Origin: Spinacia oleracea
Lineage: Eukaryota > Streptophyta > Magnoliopsida > Caryophyllales > Amaranthaceae
NCBI RefSeq assembly: GCF_020520425.1
Contig: NC_079487.1
Span: forward strand, 133,384,385-133,448,384
Length of the DNA stretch: 64,000 bases
Direction: 5' to 3'
Each line of letters starts with the position of its first letter. Position 1 is the stretch's first letter. The translations under genes were made by a program, and so were the position numbers. Shown one piece after another: positions 12,611 to 22,349 of the stretch. Under the pieces are notes generated by a model that saw nothing but the letters and a program-made list of their open reading frames with translations, made no database searches and was not told where the DNA came from.

Positions 12611-12625
12611 AAGTGTGGGGGAATT
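12611..12625 (+). other. Athila polypurine tract
   Basis: AAGTGTGGGGGAATT directly precedes the TG of the 3' LTR, in the sequence context GACGAGCAAAGGTT typical of plant Athila/Tat elements. It would prime plus-strand DNA synthesis. Confidence 0.8.
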
Positions 12626-14024
12626 TGATAACACAATATTATACGCATTTTATACGTCATATTAGTCCATTGTTTGTCATATTTCTTTCATATTTTAATC
12701 TTAAAGTGTTATTATTCGTTATTTTCGATGTTTCTCTCCTCGTGTTTGTTTTATTTTGTTTTGTAGGAAATAGCTCAAGTTGGTAGACCTCGGAGAAGAT
12801 GTTGATAGCGTGAGTACGAAAGTACGATGTCTAGGAGCCATCCACGTTTACAAGGTGTTTACGTTGTGATACAAACAAGAGTTCAAGACAAATACAAGAT
12901 CACCGGGCAGCCAATACCACTGCGTGCCCGTGGCCTACTTTGCATCCCACACCCGAGCCGTGGCACTCTTCTTTCGATCCCGTATTAAACTTTAATGAGC
13001 TAATTACTAGAGTTTAATAATTAGTATACTTCTTATTATGTCTAGGTATAAATACAAGTAGTAGGGAATACCTAAAACTACTTCGGTCATACGCGGTATT
13101 GAATAATTGGGACGTCGCGGCTCTCCTTGTTTTGGTCGTCATTGTTGTGGATTGACGAGAGTTTGTCTCTGGCCATTAGAAACAAAGTGGAGTTAATTTA
13201 TTTCTTGATTTTGGAAACTAGAGTATGTATCACTTATAGCTTAATTAATTACGAAGTATCTCTTTGGTTTTTCTCTTTAATTTCAATATAGTTATGATTT
13301 CTTCATTAGTTTACCTTCCTTGTTTATTTAATATGTGTGAGTAGATTTATAATCTAGGGTTAAGTAAACCCTAGTCATGATTTATGTATGATTTATTATT
13401 TTAATCCCCAAATTCATTGTTTAATTGTTCTTGCTTAATTGATTGTATAATTTCCAATACTAGATTAGGGATAATTAGTATTGTTATCATTCCATTGTCT
13501 TGATCGTAACGGGAGTTAGGTTTTGACGGATTTGAATATTTCAATTAAGGACATGAATTTCTCCACGGGAGTAGGTAGAAGGGATTGTTAGGAAATTATG
13601 GTATTGAGTTTAATGTCTTTAATTTGCATGATTCCACGGGAGTAGGTCTTGATTGCATATTAGGGAAGCCATTGATACTCGGGAGAGGTTTATGGTATTA
13701 TTTAAGGTTTACCTTTCCTCGTGAACATTTATTTAATTAGTTTGGGGTAGGAATTTATCTTTACATTGATTATGCTAGTGGTGATGCTTAACTCTAGGTG
13801 TTTTTAATCCTTGATTTTAGTCTTATTATTGATTACGTTTTTAGTTAGAATTAGTTTAATTATTCATTCTCAATCGTTGTTTGGTTACTCGCTTAGTATT
13901 AATTCAAGTCAGTTTAGCTAGTTTTTAATACATTAGTCTCTTGGGATTCGACCCTTACTTGCCCGACTACATAGTTAGGAGGTCTAGTTAGGTTATTTTT
14001 GATAGGCACGCGACAGCCTTGTCA
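12626..14024 (+). repeat. Athila 3' LTR
   Basis: 1399 bp, same length and ends as the 5' LTR, with one difference seen (T at 13975 for A at 2674). It is followed by the target-site duplication GAGGT at 14025-14029. Confidence 0.95.
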
Positions 14025-15314
14025 GAGGTAGTAGAATATACTCCGTATGATTAATATATTTCATGAAAACGTTTTACGCTCTACCAAACAGAACTATACT
14101 TTAATTATCCTACATTCTTTTAATCTTGCTCTAACTTAATGACAAATTATTGGAGGTCAGCACATGAAACTGCAACTCTATAAGCTAACTGCATCATACA
14201 AAATCCTATTTAATTTAGTCTACGTTGCTAATTATTGGCCTTGTGCTTGCTTTCATCATGCATGTGGATAAGGAGAATCAACTTAGTGAAATAATTTGAT
14301 TTAGAATAATTATAGGCCTCAGTTCTTTCACCAAATATTCTTGTTTTTTCAACATCATATATATATACGAAGTATATAAACATGTAAAACAACGTGGGAT
14401 CTAAAACACAAATAAAGTTTTGTGACTTTGTGTTGGAATCAAATAAGTAGCACAAACAAGTTTTAGAGACATGAATTCAAACTGTAAGGGCTAAAGGGCG
14501 ACAATTCCACTATATAATTAGAAGCTACTATATCCGTTTCATAAAAATCTTTACAGTTATTATTTGCATAAATATTAAGACAAAAGTAGAAAAGTTGGTT
14601 GTATAATAAAATATAGATAAAGTAAGATAATTGTGCAAAAAAATGGGTGGGTATAGGAAACAAAAGAATAAAGTAAGAGAAAGTAAATGAAATGTAAATA
14701 TTGCGGGCTAATAAGGGTAAGATAGTAATGTCAAAAAACAGAATAGAGCAAAATGTAAAGAATAATATGAAACAGACTAAAACTGAAAGTGTAAAGATCA
14801 TTTTGAAACGTAGGTAGTAAAACATATGGAGTATACTATAAAGGAAAAACAATATACTCCGTAGTAGCAATCCACAATGCTTCCCACGTTTCTTTATATA
14901 CGTAACACTTTGATTTTCACGTTTGTCAATGCATAACTTGATTAATTAATATCTTTAATTATCGATAAGTAAAAATTATAAAAAAAATTATAATTGAAAA
15001 TTATATATTAAGACGAATCTAACAGGATCTCAGCTGAATGGTTTTTTCTTAATTAATTAAAAGATGATTAATAATAAAGATTCATGAATGCGATGATTCC
15101 ATGATGTCTAAACTCTAAAGATTCATGAATGCTTATATAAAATATAGTCAAACTTAGCTATGTACTTACGTACTAGTGAGCAACCCTCTCACACAAATGC
15201 ACAACGCCACAACCTTAAATTTAAGTGATACTCCGTAATAAATTGGCTCTTACCACGTATTAGTTGTTCTAATTCAAATGATTAAAATATCGTATAGTTA
15301 TTTACAATTATCTA
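14025..15314. other. AT-rich intergenic DNA with a MITE
   Basis: No gene is visible between the Athila element and the next MITE. The stretch is AT-rich and contains one Stowaway-like MITE (14528-14817), several TACTCCGTA-type words and simple A/T runs. Long frames on the reverse strand are hydrophobic translations of AT-rich DNA and have no gene-like composition. Confidence 0.6.
14528..14817. mobile_element. Stowaway-like MITE
   Basis: The left end CTATATCCGTTTCATAAAAA and the right end TTTTGAAACGTAGGTAG are diverged inverted repeats, flanked by TA on both sides (14526-14527 and 14818-14819). The inner TCTTTACAGTTA and TGTAAAGATC words extend the inverted repeat. At 290 bp it belongs to the same family as the MITE at 899-1153. 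Confidence 0.65.
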
Positions 15315-15503
15315 CTCCCTCCGAACCTAAATGTTATTCCCGTTTGTCATTTTACGCGGTTATTAAGGAAAAAGAAACATTTTAAGATTAACTATTATTA
15401 ATCTAGTTTTATGGGGAATTGTTGCTTTTTGATTCCATTTTCACAAGAAAACAAAATAGTTGAACCAATAGAATTTAAGGAATAAAAATGCCAACTCATT
15501 AAT

Positions 15504-15693
15504 TATAGAAGAGTAGCGTATTATTGAAGCAAATTGAGAGAAAAATCAGTTTTTGTATTAACTGAATCTCATGAACTGAAATAAGAGAGGAGAAGCATTT
15601 AAATACTACAAGCAAGCCTAACAACCTGCTGACTAGGACTAACTAACTTGTAACAACTTGACAAAATAATAAATAAATACTATATCTTCTATA
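15504..15693 (-). repeat. Copia-1 3' LTR
   Basis: 190 bp; the downstream LTR in the element's own orientation. It is identical by eye to the LTR at 20579-20768 and contains the stop codon of the pol ORF (15689-15691). Confidence 0.95.
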
Positions 15694-18600
15694 CTCCCCC
15701 TTCAAGCTGGACTCGAGAGATAAGTCCAAGCTTGGCAGATAAAGCATGATGTTGAGAGGAAGCCAAAGGCTTTGTAAGCAAATCTGCAAGTTGCTGTGAG
15801 CTTGAAACATGAGCAGTTTGGATGAAGCCAGCTTCCACTTGCTCACGAACATAATGCATATCCCTCTTGAGGTGTTTAGTCTTGTCATGAAACATTGGAT
15901 TTTGAGCCAAATGTTCAGCTGAAGTGTTATCACAGTATAGAGTGACAGGAAGAGAAATATTCACTTGAAGATCTTCAAGCAGACCTTGTATCCAAACCAA
16001 CTCACTAGCTGTAGCTGACATGCTTCTGTATTCAGCTTCAGCAGAGGATTTGCTGACAGTTCTTTGCTTTTTAGTCTTCCAGGAGATTAAATTAGGACCA
16101 AGAAACACTGCATAGGCACTAAGGGATCTGCTGCTGAATTGGCAAGAGCTCCAATCAGCATCACTGTATGCTGACAATTGCATATCAGAACTTGATGAGT
16201 ACCATATGCCATCATCTAAAGTGCCTTTTAGATATTTGAGAACATGTAGAGCAGCACGCAAATGAGGAGTTCTTGGTGAGTGAACAAACTGACTTAGATG
16301 TTGAACACAGTAAGACAGATCAGGTCTAGTAATACTGAGGTATAATAGCCTTCCTATTAATCTTCTGTACACCTCAGGTTCATCAATTAGTTCACCAACA
16401 TCAGTAGAAAGTTTCAAGCCACATGATAAAGGAGTAGGAGCAGGATCACACTCCTCCATTCCAGCATCAACAAGAATATCTTTGATGTACTTTCTCTGTG
16501 AGAGAAATATGCCTTTATCATTTCTGTGAACCTCAATACCAAGAAAGTATGCCAACTGACCTAGATCTTTGATGGTAAAGGCATTATCCAAAGCAACTTT
16601 AACTTTGTCAATTTGAGAAATTGAAGTACCAGTGAGGAGTATATCATCCACATAAACCAGCAATACCAGAAATTCCCCATCAAGGTGTCTTGTAAATAAA
16701 GAATAGTCTTGAGTGGATTGCTGAAACTTCAGAGTTTTGAGAAATTTACTCAGCTCTTTGTTCCATTGCCTTGATGCTTGTTTTAACCCATAAAGAGATC
16801 TTTTGAGTCTACAAACTTCTCCTGGTTTTGCCTTAGTGTAACCAGCAGGAGGAATCATGTAGACTTCCTCATCAAGAAATCCATGCAAAAATGCATTATT
16901 GACATCAAGTTGATATAATGTCCAGCCTCTCATGGCTGCAAGTGCAATTACAATTCTTACAGTTGCAAGTTTAGCAACAGGAGAAAATGTTTGAGTAAAA
17001 TCTTTCCCTTCTATCTGCTGATAACCAATAGCTACCAGCCTAGCCTTGTGTTTATCTATGGTGTAATCAGGGTTTAGTTTAGTTCTGTAAATCCATTTAG
17101 AACCAATAGCCTTTTTGTCCTTTGGCAAGACAGTAAGCTCCCAAGTATTATTGCTCTCAAGTGCTTGTATCTCCTTATCCATGGCAAGTATCCAATTTTC
17201 ATCATTCTTTGCTTGATTGTAGTGTTTGGGATCAGAAGAAGAAACACAGACAGAAAAGGCAAGTGATTCCCAAGTATCATAATCAGAAAGAGCTAAAGCA
17301 AGTAACCAATGATCATCATGTTCAACAGAAACAGGGTTCAAGACAGAATTATGAACATTGAAGGATAGAGATTGACTATCAATGTCATTTCCAGATGGAG
17401 GGATTTTTTCTCTGTGAGGAATGTAACTCCCCACAAAATCTTTTAAAGTGGAAGGAGGTTTAAGTGGTCTAGAAGATTGTCTTAAAACAGGGATAGAGTT
17501 GGGAATAGGGTTTGTGATTGGAACAACAACTTGTTCCAAAACAGGTGAAAGAATGGATTCAGAAATAGAACGAGAAGATTCAGAAGTAGAAGAGTGATTA
17601 GGGGTGTTTTGAGATATCAGAGGAGACAAGAAATCAGTATTAGTGTGTGGAGAAGAAAGAGGAGTAGAATTGGTGTCAAACTCTGGTAAGTTGTCTTCTG
17701 GAGATGTATCAGAACTAAACTGAACAAGTGTAGGTGGGTGTGAAATATCAGACAGAGAAGTCACTTTGTATGGGAAGACTGTCTCAAAGAAAATCACATT
17801 TCTGGAGACAAATGTAGAGTGAGATTCCAGATCATAGAGTTTGAATGCCTTGTAACCACTGGGATATCCAATGAACAAGCACTTTCTTGTTCTAGAGTCA
17901 AACTTATCCCTGTGTATGCTATTTGTATGAGCAAAACACAGAGATCCAAACACTCTCAGTTTATCATAATCTGGAGGAGTTTTAAACATGACCTCAAATG
18001 GAGACTTCCAATCCAATATCTTACAGGGAATTTTATTTATTAAGAAAGTTGCTGTCAAAATGCATTCTCCCCAGAATTTCTTGGGAAGATTTGCATGAAA
18101 TCTCAAAGCCCTAGCAATTTCGAGTAGACTTCTATGTTTTCTCTCAACCCTTCCATTCTGCTGAGGTGTATATGGTACACTTTTCTCATGCAATATACCC
18201 TTAGCAGCAAACAAAGATATACAAGATTCTTTCACTATTTCAGTCCCATTGTCAGATCTAACCTTCTTAACTCTTGTATTAAACTGAGTTTCCACCATAG
18301 AAAGAAACTCAGTTATAACTTTCAGAACCTGCATTTTATTATGCAGTAAGTATGTCCAGGTAGTTCTGCTGTGATCATCCACAATAGTAAGAAAATATGA
18401 TGCCCCATCCAGACTTTTGACCCTATAAGGTCCCCAAAGATCTAGGTGTATCAAATCAAAGCATGCAACAGATCTACTTTCACTTATACCAAAAGGAAAT
18501 TTATGCTGCTTGGAACTATAGCAAATACCACAATTGTATTCAGTGATTCCCTTGCCAAAATCAGCATTGATACATTTCATTTTGGACAGAGAAGTATGTC

Positions 18601-20368
18601 CTAACCTAGCATGCAATAGATCTAGGTTCATTCTATGATCTTTCACATTTACAGCAATGCTAGTACTAGTCTTATTTGGCAGTTGTATCTGACTTACATC
18701 AGCTAAATTTCCCACAGTATGACAACTTGTATGCTGAGAAGCTTCATCTTGCTGTGTCACAACATTGCATTGCTTATTTCTTGAACTGGCAACAAAGTAA
18801 TAGAGTCCATTTGTTCTTTTCCCAGTGCCAATCAACATAGACTTAGATGGGTCCTGGAAAGTGTATCCAGCAGTGGTGAATTCAACTTGAAAACCATTAT
18901 GTTCTATCAGTCTTCCAACAGATAACAAGTTGTGTTTAAAACCTTTAACCAGCAACACATCATGCAGAATCAGATCATCACTTAACACAACATCACCCAT
19001 GATTTCTACAGTTAATTGAGATCCATCTGGTAGTCCTACCTTAATAGGATTATTTAGAGTTTTTATGTTTGTCAACATGTTTTCATTGTAAGTCATATGA
19101 TCACAAGCACCAGAATCCACAATCCACAGGCATTCATCAAGTAGCTTATTCACAGAACAATTAAGGGAATGGGAAATTGTACCTGCATAATTTGCATAGG
19201 AACAGCTGTTTCCAGTACCAGTACCAGTATTGTTCTGTAGCTGCTTGCCTTTCATAGCTTTCATCACTTCTTGACAGATTGCATTTAGCATCTCATTGCT
19301 TACAGTTCCAGTGTCATTATCAGCATCATCCAGAGGACTATCAAATTCAGCATTAGTATGAGCATTAGCAGCAATTCTGCTTCCCTGTGGATTACTTCCT
19401 TTTGAAGCTTTGATCGTGTTATACCAGTCAGGATAACCAATGATCTTGAAACATTGGTCAACTGTATGACCCTTCCCTTTGCAATGAGTGCATTGTTTGT
19501 GGAGCTTTTCCTTTTTCAGATCTCTCCAATCTTTCTTTCCTTGAGTAAATCCAACACCTCTGTAAGCCTGTGCAGCCATAGCACTGCTATTCATGGCATT
19601 GCATTCTATTGCAGCATTACTTACTTCCTTCTGTTTCTCAATCTGCTGAGTGATGGAGAATACTCGATTTATATTTGGTAAAGGATCCATTGCTAAAACA
19701 TTAGTCACAGTGTTTTCAAAACCACCATTCAAACCAAGCAGAAATTTCATCATCTTGTCTTCTTCTTCAAATTCTGCAACCTTCTTCATGAAGTTACAGC
19801 TGCACTGCAACATAGCACCACAAGAGCAGGTAGGAAATGCTCTTAAATTCTGCATTTCATCCCAAAGTTTCTTCAGCTTTCCATAGTAATTGACAGTAGT
19901 CATGTTCTGCTGATTCAGGTTCTCAATTTCCTTTTTCAACTGATAGATTAGAGGTCCATTGGATTGACCAAATCTTTCAGTTAATTCCTTCCACAATTCC
20001 TCAGCAGTTTCAATGTAACCAAAATCATCAGCTAGATCATGATTCATTGAACTCAAAATCCAGCTAATTACCATAAAATCAGCACGCTTCCATTTCAAGT
20101 AATCCTTATGATTTGTTGCAGGTTTAGTTATGTCACCATTGATAAATCCTTCTTTATTTTTAGCAATTAAAGCTCGCTTGATATTTCTACTCCAGCGCAT
20201 GAAATTAGTACCAGAAAATACTACAGCCACCAATGCAGAAGTAGGATTGTCTGAGTTTGCAATGAAATAAGGATCAAGATTGTTATTGTTACCTCCTTGA
20301 TTCATGTTGTTCTGTGTATGCGACTGATCTTCATTTGAATCCTCAAACGCCATCACAATTTCACTCAA
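15689..20368 (-). CDS. Copia-1 gag-pol polyprotein
   Basis: A 1559-residue uninterrupted Ty1/copia polyprotein in the copia order gag, protease, integrase, reverse transcriptase, RNase H. The gag domain covers about residues 45-230, with a CCHC knuckle near 290 (CTHCKGKGHTVDQC). The protease active site is WIVDSGACDHMT near 417. Integrase shows HLDLWGPY (about 640), VRSDNGTEI (about 704) and TPQQNGRVERKH (about 735), giving D, D and E. Reverse transcriptase carries LDVNNAFLHG and YVDDILLTG (about 1241). RNase H has SAEAEYRSM near 1441 and YCDNTSAEHLA further on. The stop codon TAG lies inside the LTR: the last codon is split between the polypurine tract and the TATAG terminus of the LTR. Confidence 0.95.
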   Translation of the reverse strand: MSEIVMAFEDSNEDQSHTQNNMNQGGNNNNLDPYFIANSDNPTSALVAVVFSGTNFMRWSRNIKRALIAKNKEGFINGDITKPATNHKDYLKWKRADFMVISWILSSMNHDLADDFGYIETAEELWKELTERFGQSNGPLIYQLKKEIENLNQQNMTTVNYYGKLKKLWDEMQNLRAFPTCSCGAMLQCSCNFMKKVAEFEEEDKMMKFLLGLNGGFENTVTNVLAMDPLPNINRVFSITQQIEKQKEVSNAAIECNAMNSSAMAAQAYRGVGFTQGKKDWRDLKKEKLHKQCTHCKGKGHTVDQCFKIIGYPDWYNTIKASKGSNPQGSRIAANAHTNAEFDSPLDDADNDTGTVSNEMLNAICQEVMKAMKGKQLQNNTGTGTGNSCSYANYAGTISHSLNCSVNKLLDECLWIVDSGACDHMTYNENMLTNIKTLNNPIKVGLPDGSQLTVEIMGDVVLSDDLILHDVLLVKGFKHNLLSVGRLIEHNGFQVEFTTAGYTFQDPSKSMLIGTGKRTNGLYYFVASSRNKQCNVVTQQDEASQHTSCHTVGNLADVSQIQLPNKTSTSIAVNVKDHRMNLDLLHARLGHTSLSKMKCINADFGKGITEYNCGICYSSKQHKFPFGISESRSVACFDLIHLDLWGPYRVKSLDGASYFLTIVDDHSRTTWTYLLHNKMQVLKVITEFLSMVETQFNTRVKKVRSDNGTEIVKESCISLFAAKGILHEKSVPYTPQQNGRVERKHRSLLEIARALRFHANLPKKFWGECILTATFLINKIPCKILDWKSPFEVMFKTPPDYDKLRVFGSLCFAHTNSIHRDKFDSRTRKCLFIGYPSGYKAFKLYDLESHSTFVSRNVIFFETVFPYKVTSLSDISHPPTLVQFSSDTSPEDNLPEFDTNSTPLSSPHTNTDFLSPLISQNTPNHSSTSESSRSISESILSPVLEQVVVPITNPIPNSIPVLRQSSRPLKPPSTLKDFVGSYIPHREKIPPSGNDIDSQSLSFNVHNSVLNPVSVEHDDHWLLALALSDYDTWESLAFSVCVSSSDPKHYNQAKNDENWILAMDKEIQALESNNTWELTVLPKDKKAIGSKWIYRTKLNPDYTIDKHKARLVAIGYQQIEGKDFTQTFSPVAKLATVRIVIALAAMRGWTLYQLDVNNAFLHGFLDEEVYMIPPAGYTKAKPGEVCRLKRSLYGLKQASRQWNKELSKFLKTLKFQQSTQDYSLFTRHLDGEFLVLLVYVDDILLTGTSISQIDKVKVALDNAFTIKDLGQLAYFLGIEVHRNDKGIFLSQRKYIKDILVDAGMEECDPAPTPLSCGLKLSTDVGELIDEPEVYRRLIGRLLYLSITRPDLSYCVQHLSQFVHSPRTPHLRAALHVLKYLKGTLDDGIWYSSSSDMQLSAYSDADWSSCQFSSRSLSAYAVFLGPNLISWKTKKQRTVSKSSAEAEYRSMSATASELVWIQGLLEDLQVNISLPVTLYCDNTSAEHLAQNPMFHDKTKHLKRDMHYVREQVEAGFIQTAHVSSSQQLADLLTKPLASSQHHALSAKLGLISRVQLEGGV
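15694..15705 (-). other. Copia-1 polypurine tract
   Basis: On the - strand TTGAAGGGGGAG directly abuts the 3' LTR. It also encodes the final residues of the polyprotein (LEGGV). Confidence 0.8.
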
Positions 20369-20566
20369 TTTAACAATGTGATTTCACAAATTCACAGGAT
20401 GAATTTTCGTGCAAGAAAATTCGCAAGAAAATCCTCAAATTCACGCAAGAAAATCCACAATCAAATGAATTTTCGCAGCAAATCTCAGGATGAAATGATC
20501 ACAAACAGAAATGAAATCTGTCAAGCAATCAAGATCGAGTAACCTCAATCTCTTATCAGAGATTCA

Positions 20567-20578
20567 GCTCTGATACCA
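20567..20578 (-). other. Copia-1 primer binding site (initiator tRNA-Met)
   Basis: The - strand reads TGGTATCAGAGC directly after the 5' LTR with no spacer. This is the standard complement of the 3' end of initiator tRNA-Met in plant Copia elements. Confidence 0.9.
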
Positions 20579-20768
20579 TATAGAAGAGTAGCGTATTATT
20601 GAAGCAAATTGAGAGAAAAATCAGTTTTTGTATTAACTGAATCTCATGAACTGAAATAAGAGAGGAGAAGCATTTAAATACTACAAGCAAGCCTAACAAC
20701 CTGCTGACTAGGACTAACTAACTTGTAACAACTTGACAAAATAATAAATAAATACTATATCTTCTATA
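20579..20768 (-). repeat. Copia-1 5' LTR
   Basis: 190 bp and identical by eye to the other LTR. A TATA-like TATTTAAATG (- strand, 20671-20680) is the best promoter candidate inside it. Confidence 0.95.
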
Positions 20769-21039
20769 TTAATCAATCCAAACTTAAACAACCAATGAGA
20801 CTACAAGGTTTTTTATTGATAAACCAATAAAATTACAAAGTTAAAATTACAAGGAAGAAATTAAAAAGGAAATAAAAGAAATGGGAAGATTATTTTGGGA
20901 CACTAAAAAATGAAACGGGAATAACATTTAGATTCGGAGGGAGTATATTAGTTTTAAGAATTTAATGATTTACTATTATCTTTTTAACATATTCGGAATG
21001 ACATACCAAAACAATGTGAAAATTATGGACAATGATAGA

Positions 21040-21394
21040 GACCCTAAGGGTTGGTAACCTTTTTTTTTTTTTTTGTTGCAAAAGAGGGGAAAAGCTCCAC
21101 CAAAAATAACACAAAAGGCTAGCCTACGAAAGAAAAGAAACAGAAAGGCAAAACAAACAAAATGAAACTAAACGGACTAAAACACTATGGAACCCAGCTT
21201 ATTATGCAGCTATTGCCGGTACTAACCGGAGAAGTGCCACCCCACTAAGGTCCTCCAATAAAACGGATATTTTGATTGGTTACAAATGCATTGAAACTTT
21301 ACATACAACACATTCTCTCTCCAATTAATTGTGCTTATATATTAGTTTATGTTATATGTAACTTAGGAGTTGCCAACCCTTAGCCCTTAGGGTC
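21040..21394. mobile_element. Inverted-repeat element with internal T run
   Basis: GACCCTAAGGGTTGGTAAC at the left is matched at the right by the reverse complement of GTTGCCAACCC...TTAGGGTC, with an eight-base extra block on the right. A T run at about 21059-21074 and the following non-coding sequence may be the 3' end of a retroposon inserted on the other strand. No target-site duplication was found. Confidence 0.35.
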
Positions 21395-21812
21395 AACCAA
21401 ATATTTTCCGAAAATTAGCACAAAAGATTAGTACGGATTATTCCATTCGCCGCTTTCTGTACGCTTTTCCATACTTTTGTTTTTTGGTTGTCTCTTCAAG
21501 TTTGTTCAACATAATAGAACACTAATTTATTTTTACGCGTACAAAAATTACTTTTGATCCCACCAATTTTAACTCGACCAATTGGACAAACCTAAAGAAG
21601 CGGAGGGATTAGTTCATGTAGTGATAGAATGTTTGAAATGGAGAAGAAAGGGACCCAACAAAGTCAAAGCTCCATGAAGAATAAGGCCGGGTTTGGTGGA
21701 GGTGGAGCCCTAAAAACCATACTCCAAGTTGCAGAAAATGGCAAATTAAGATGTGATGAATTGATGATATTTAATTCAATGTTGGGTTTGCATTTGGTTC
21801 CCTACAACTACT

Positions 21813-22349
21813 AGGCTGACTACATCGCTGGTCACCGGCGAAATGATGACCCATACCACCCTATATAAAAATAAAAAAATAAAAATTGACAAGATGACCC
21901 ACCCTTAAATAAATGTGTAAAAGTATTGCTAACTTGTTATATACTGTTAACGGTAATATAAGTATTGTCATTGTTGTATATATACTATCATTGTTGTATT
22001 AAAATACTGTCACTATCGCCCAAAAAAAAGAAAATTATGTATACAAGTGTAATGAAATACGGAGTAGAAAAAGTAAAGGAACCACTTAAACGAATGGGTA
22101 AAAGTGTTGCATATTAAATGAATGGGTAAAACCGTAAAAGTATGTATACAAGTGTTATATAGGTATTGTCATCGTTTGCATAAATACTGTCATTGTTGTA
22201 TTAAAATACTGTCATTATTGTATTAATTACTGTCATTGTTGCCGATACTTAGTACTTTGTTTGACTTTTCATCCCATGAAGTAAAAATATCGTTTTTACC
22301 CCGGGTATTTGGTAATTGTGCCGCTGTCCACCAACGATGTAGTCAACCT
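21813..22349. mobile_element. TIR element with degenerate ACTGTCATT repeats
   Basis: The left end AGGCTGACTACATCGCTGGT and the reverse complement of the right end, AGGTTGACTACATCGTTGGT, match at 18 of 20 positions. The interior (about 21940-22240) repeats variants of ATACTGTCATTGTTGTAT. Similar 25-29-base sequences beginning TTGCATTTGGTTCCCT lie outside both ends (21788-21812 and 22351-22379). It has no coding capacity. Confidence 0.6.

Larger units (their letters stand above)
10905..12625 (+). other. Athila 3' non-coding region with homopolymer tracts
   Basis: About 1.7 kb without a credible ORF. A run of 44 T occupies 11485-11528 and an A-rich tract of about 88 bases occupies 11784-11871. 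The region begins with a copy of the polypurine-tract sequence (10977-10988) and ends with the true polypurine tract. A long phenylalanine-rich reading frame on the other strand is only the translation of the A tract. Confidence 0.7.
1325..14024 (+). mobile_element. Complete Athila-type Ty3/gypsy LTR retrotransposon
   Basis: A 12.7-kb element with every structural part visible: 5' LTR, tRNA-Asp primer site, one long gag-pol ORF, an ORF in the env position, a polypurine tract and 3' LTR. The 5-bp target-site duplication GAGGT lies at 1320-1324 and 14025-14029. LTRs start TG and end CA. The gag sequence, the tRNA-Asp primer site, the DLGAS-type protease and the downstream ORF-1-like protein are typical of Athila. 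I saw a single difference between the LTRs (A at 2674, T at 13975) in 1399 bp, so the insertion is recent. It looks autonomous because both ORFs are open. Confidence 0.95.
15504..20768 (-). mobile_element. Copia-1: complete Ty1/copia element with TATA-ended LTRs
   Basis: A 5265-bp element on the - strand with two 190-bp LTRs that I found identical, a primer site, one intact gag-pol ORF and a polypurine tract. The target-site duplication TTAAT is at 15499-15503 and 20769-20773. The LTRs start TATAGAAGA and end TCTTCTATA, a perfect 9-bp inverted repeat, instead of the usual TG..CA. Non-TGCA termini including TATA are known for a minority of plant Copia elements. Identical LTRs and an open ORF indicate a recent, possibly still active insertion. 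Confidence 0.95.
15315..20943. mobile_element. Stowaway-like MITE split by Copia-1
   Basis: The left half (15315-15503) begins CTCCCTCCGAACCTAAATGT and the right half (20774-20943) ends ACATTTAGATTCGGAGGGAG. These are inverted repeats that continue through the ATTCCCGTTT word, and TA flanks both ends (15313-15314 and 20944-20945). Removing Copia-1 and one TTAAT leaves a MITE of about 359 bp. The MITE was therefore present before Copia-1 inserted. Confidence 0.85.

Noticed and set aside
21040-21394. Telomere-like CCCTAAGGG words
   Set aside because: Only isolated words are present within an inverted repeat; there is no TTTAGGG tandem array, so no interstitial telomere.
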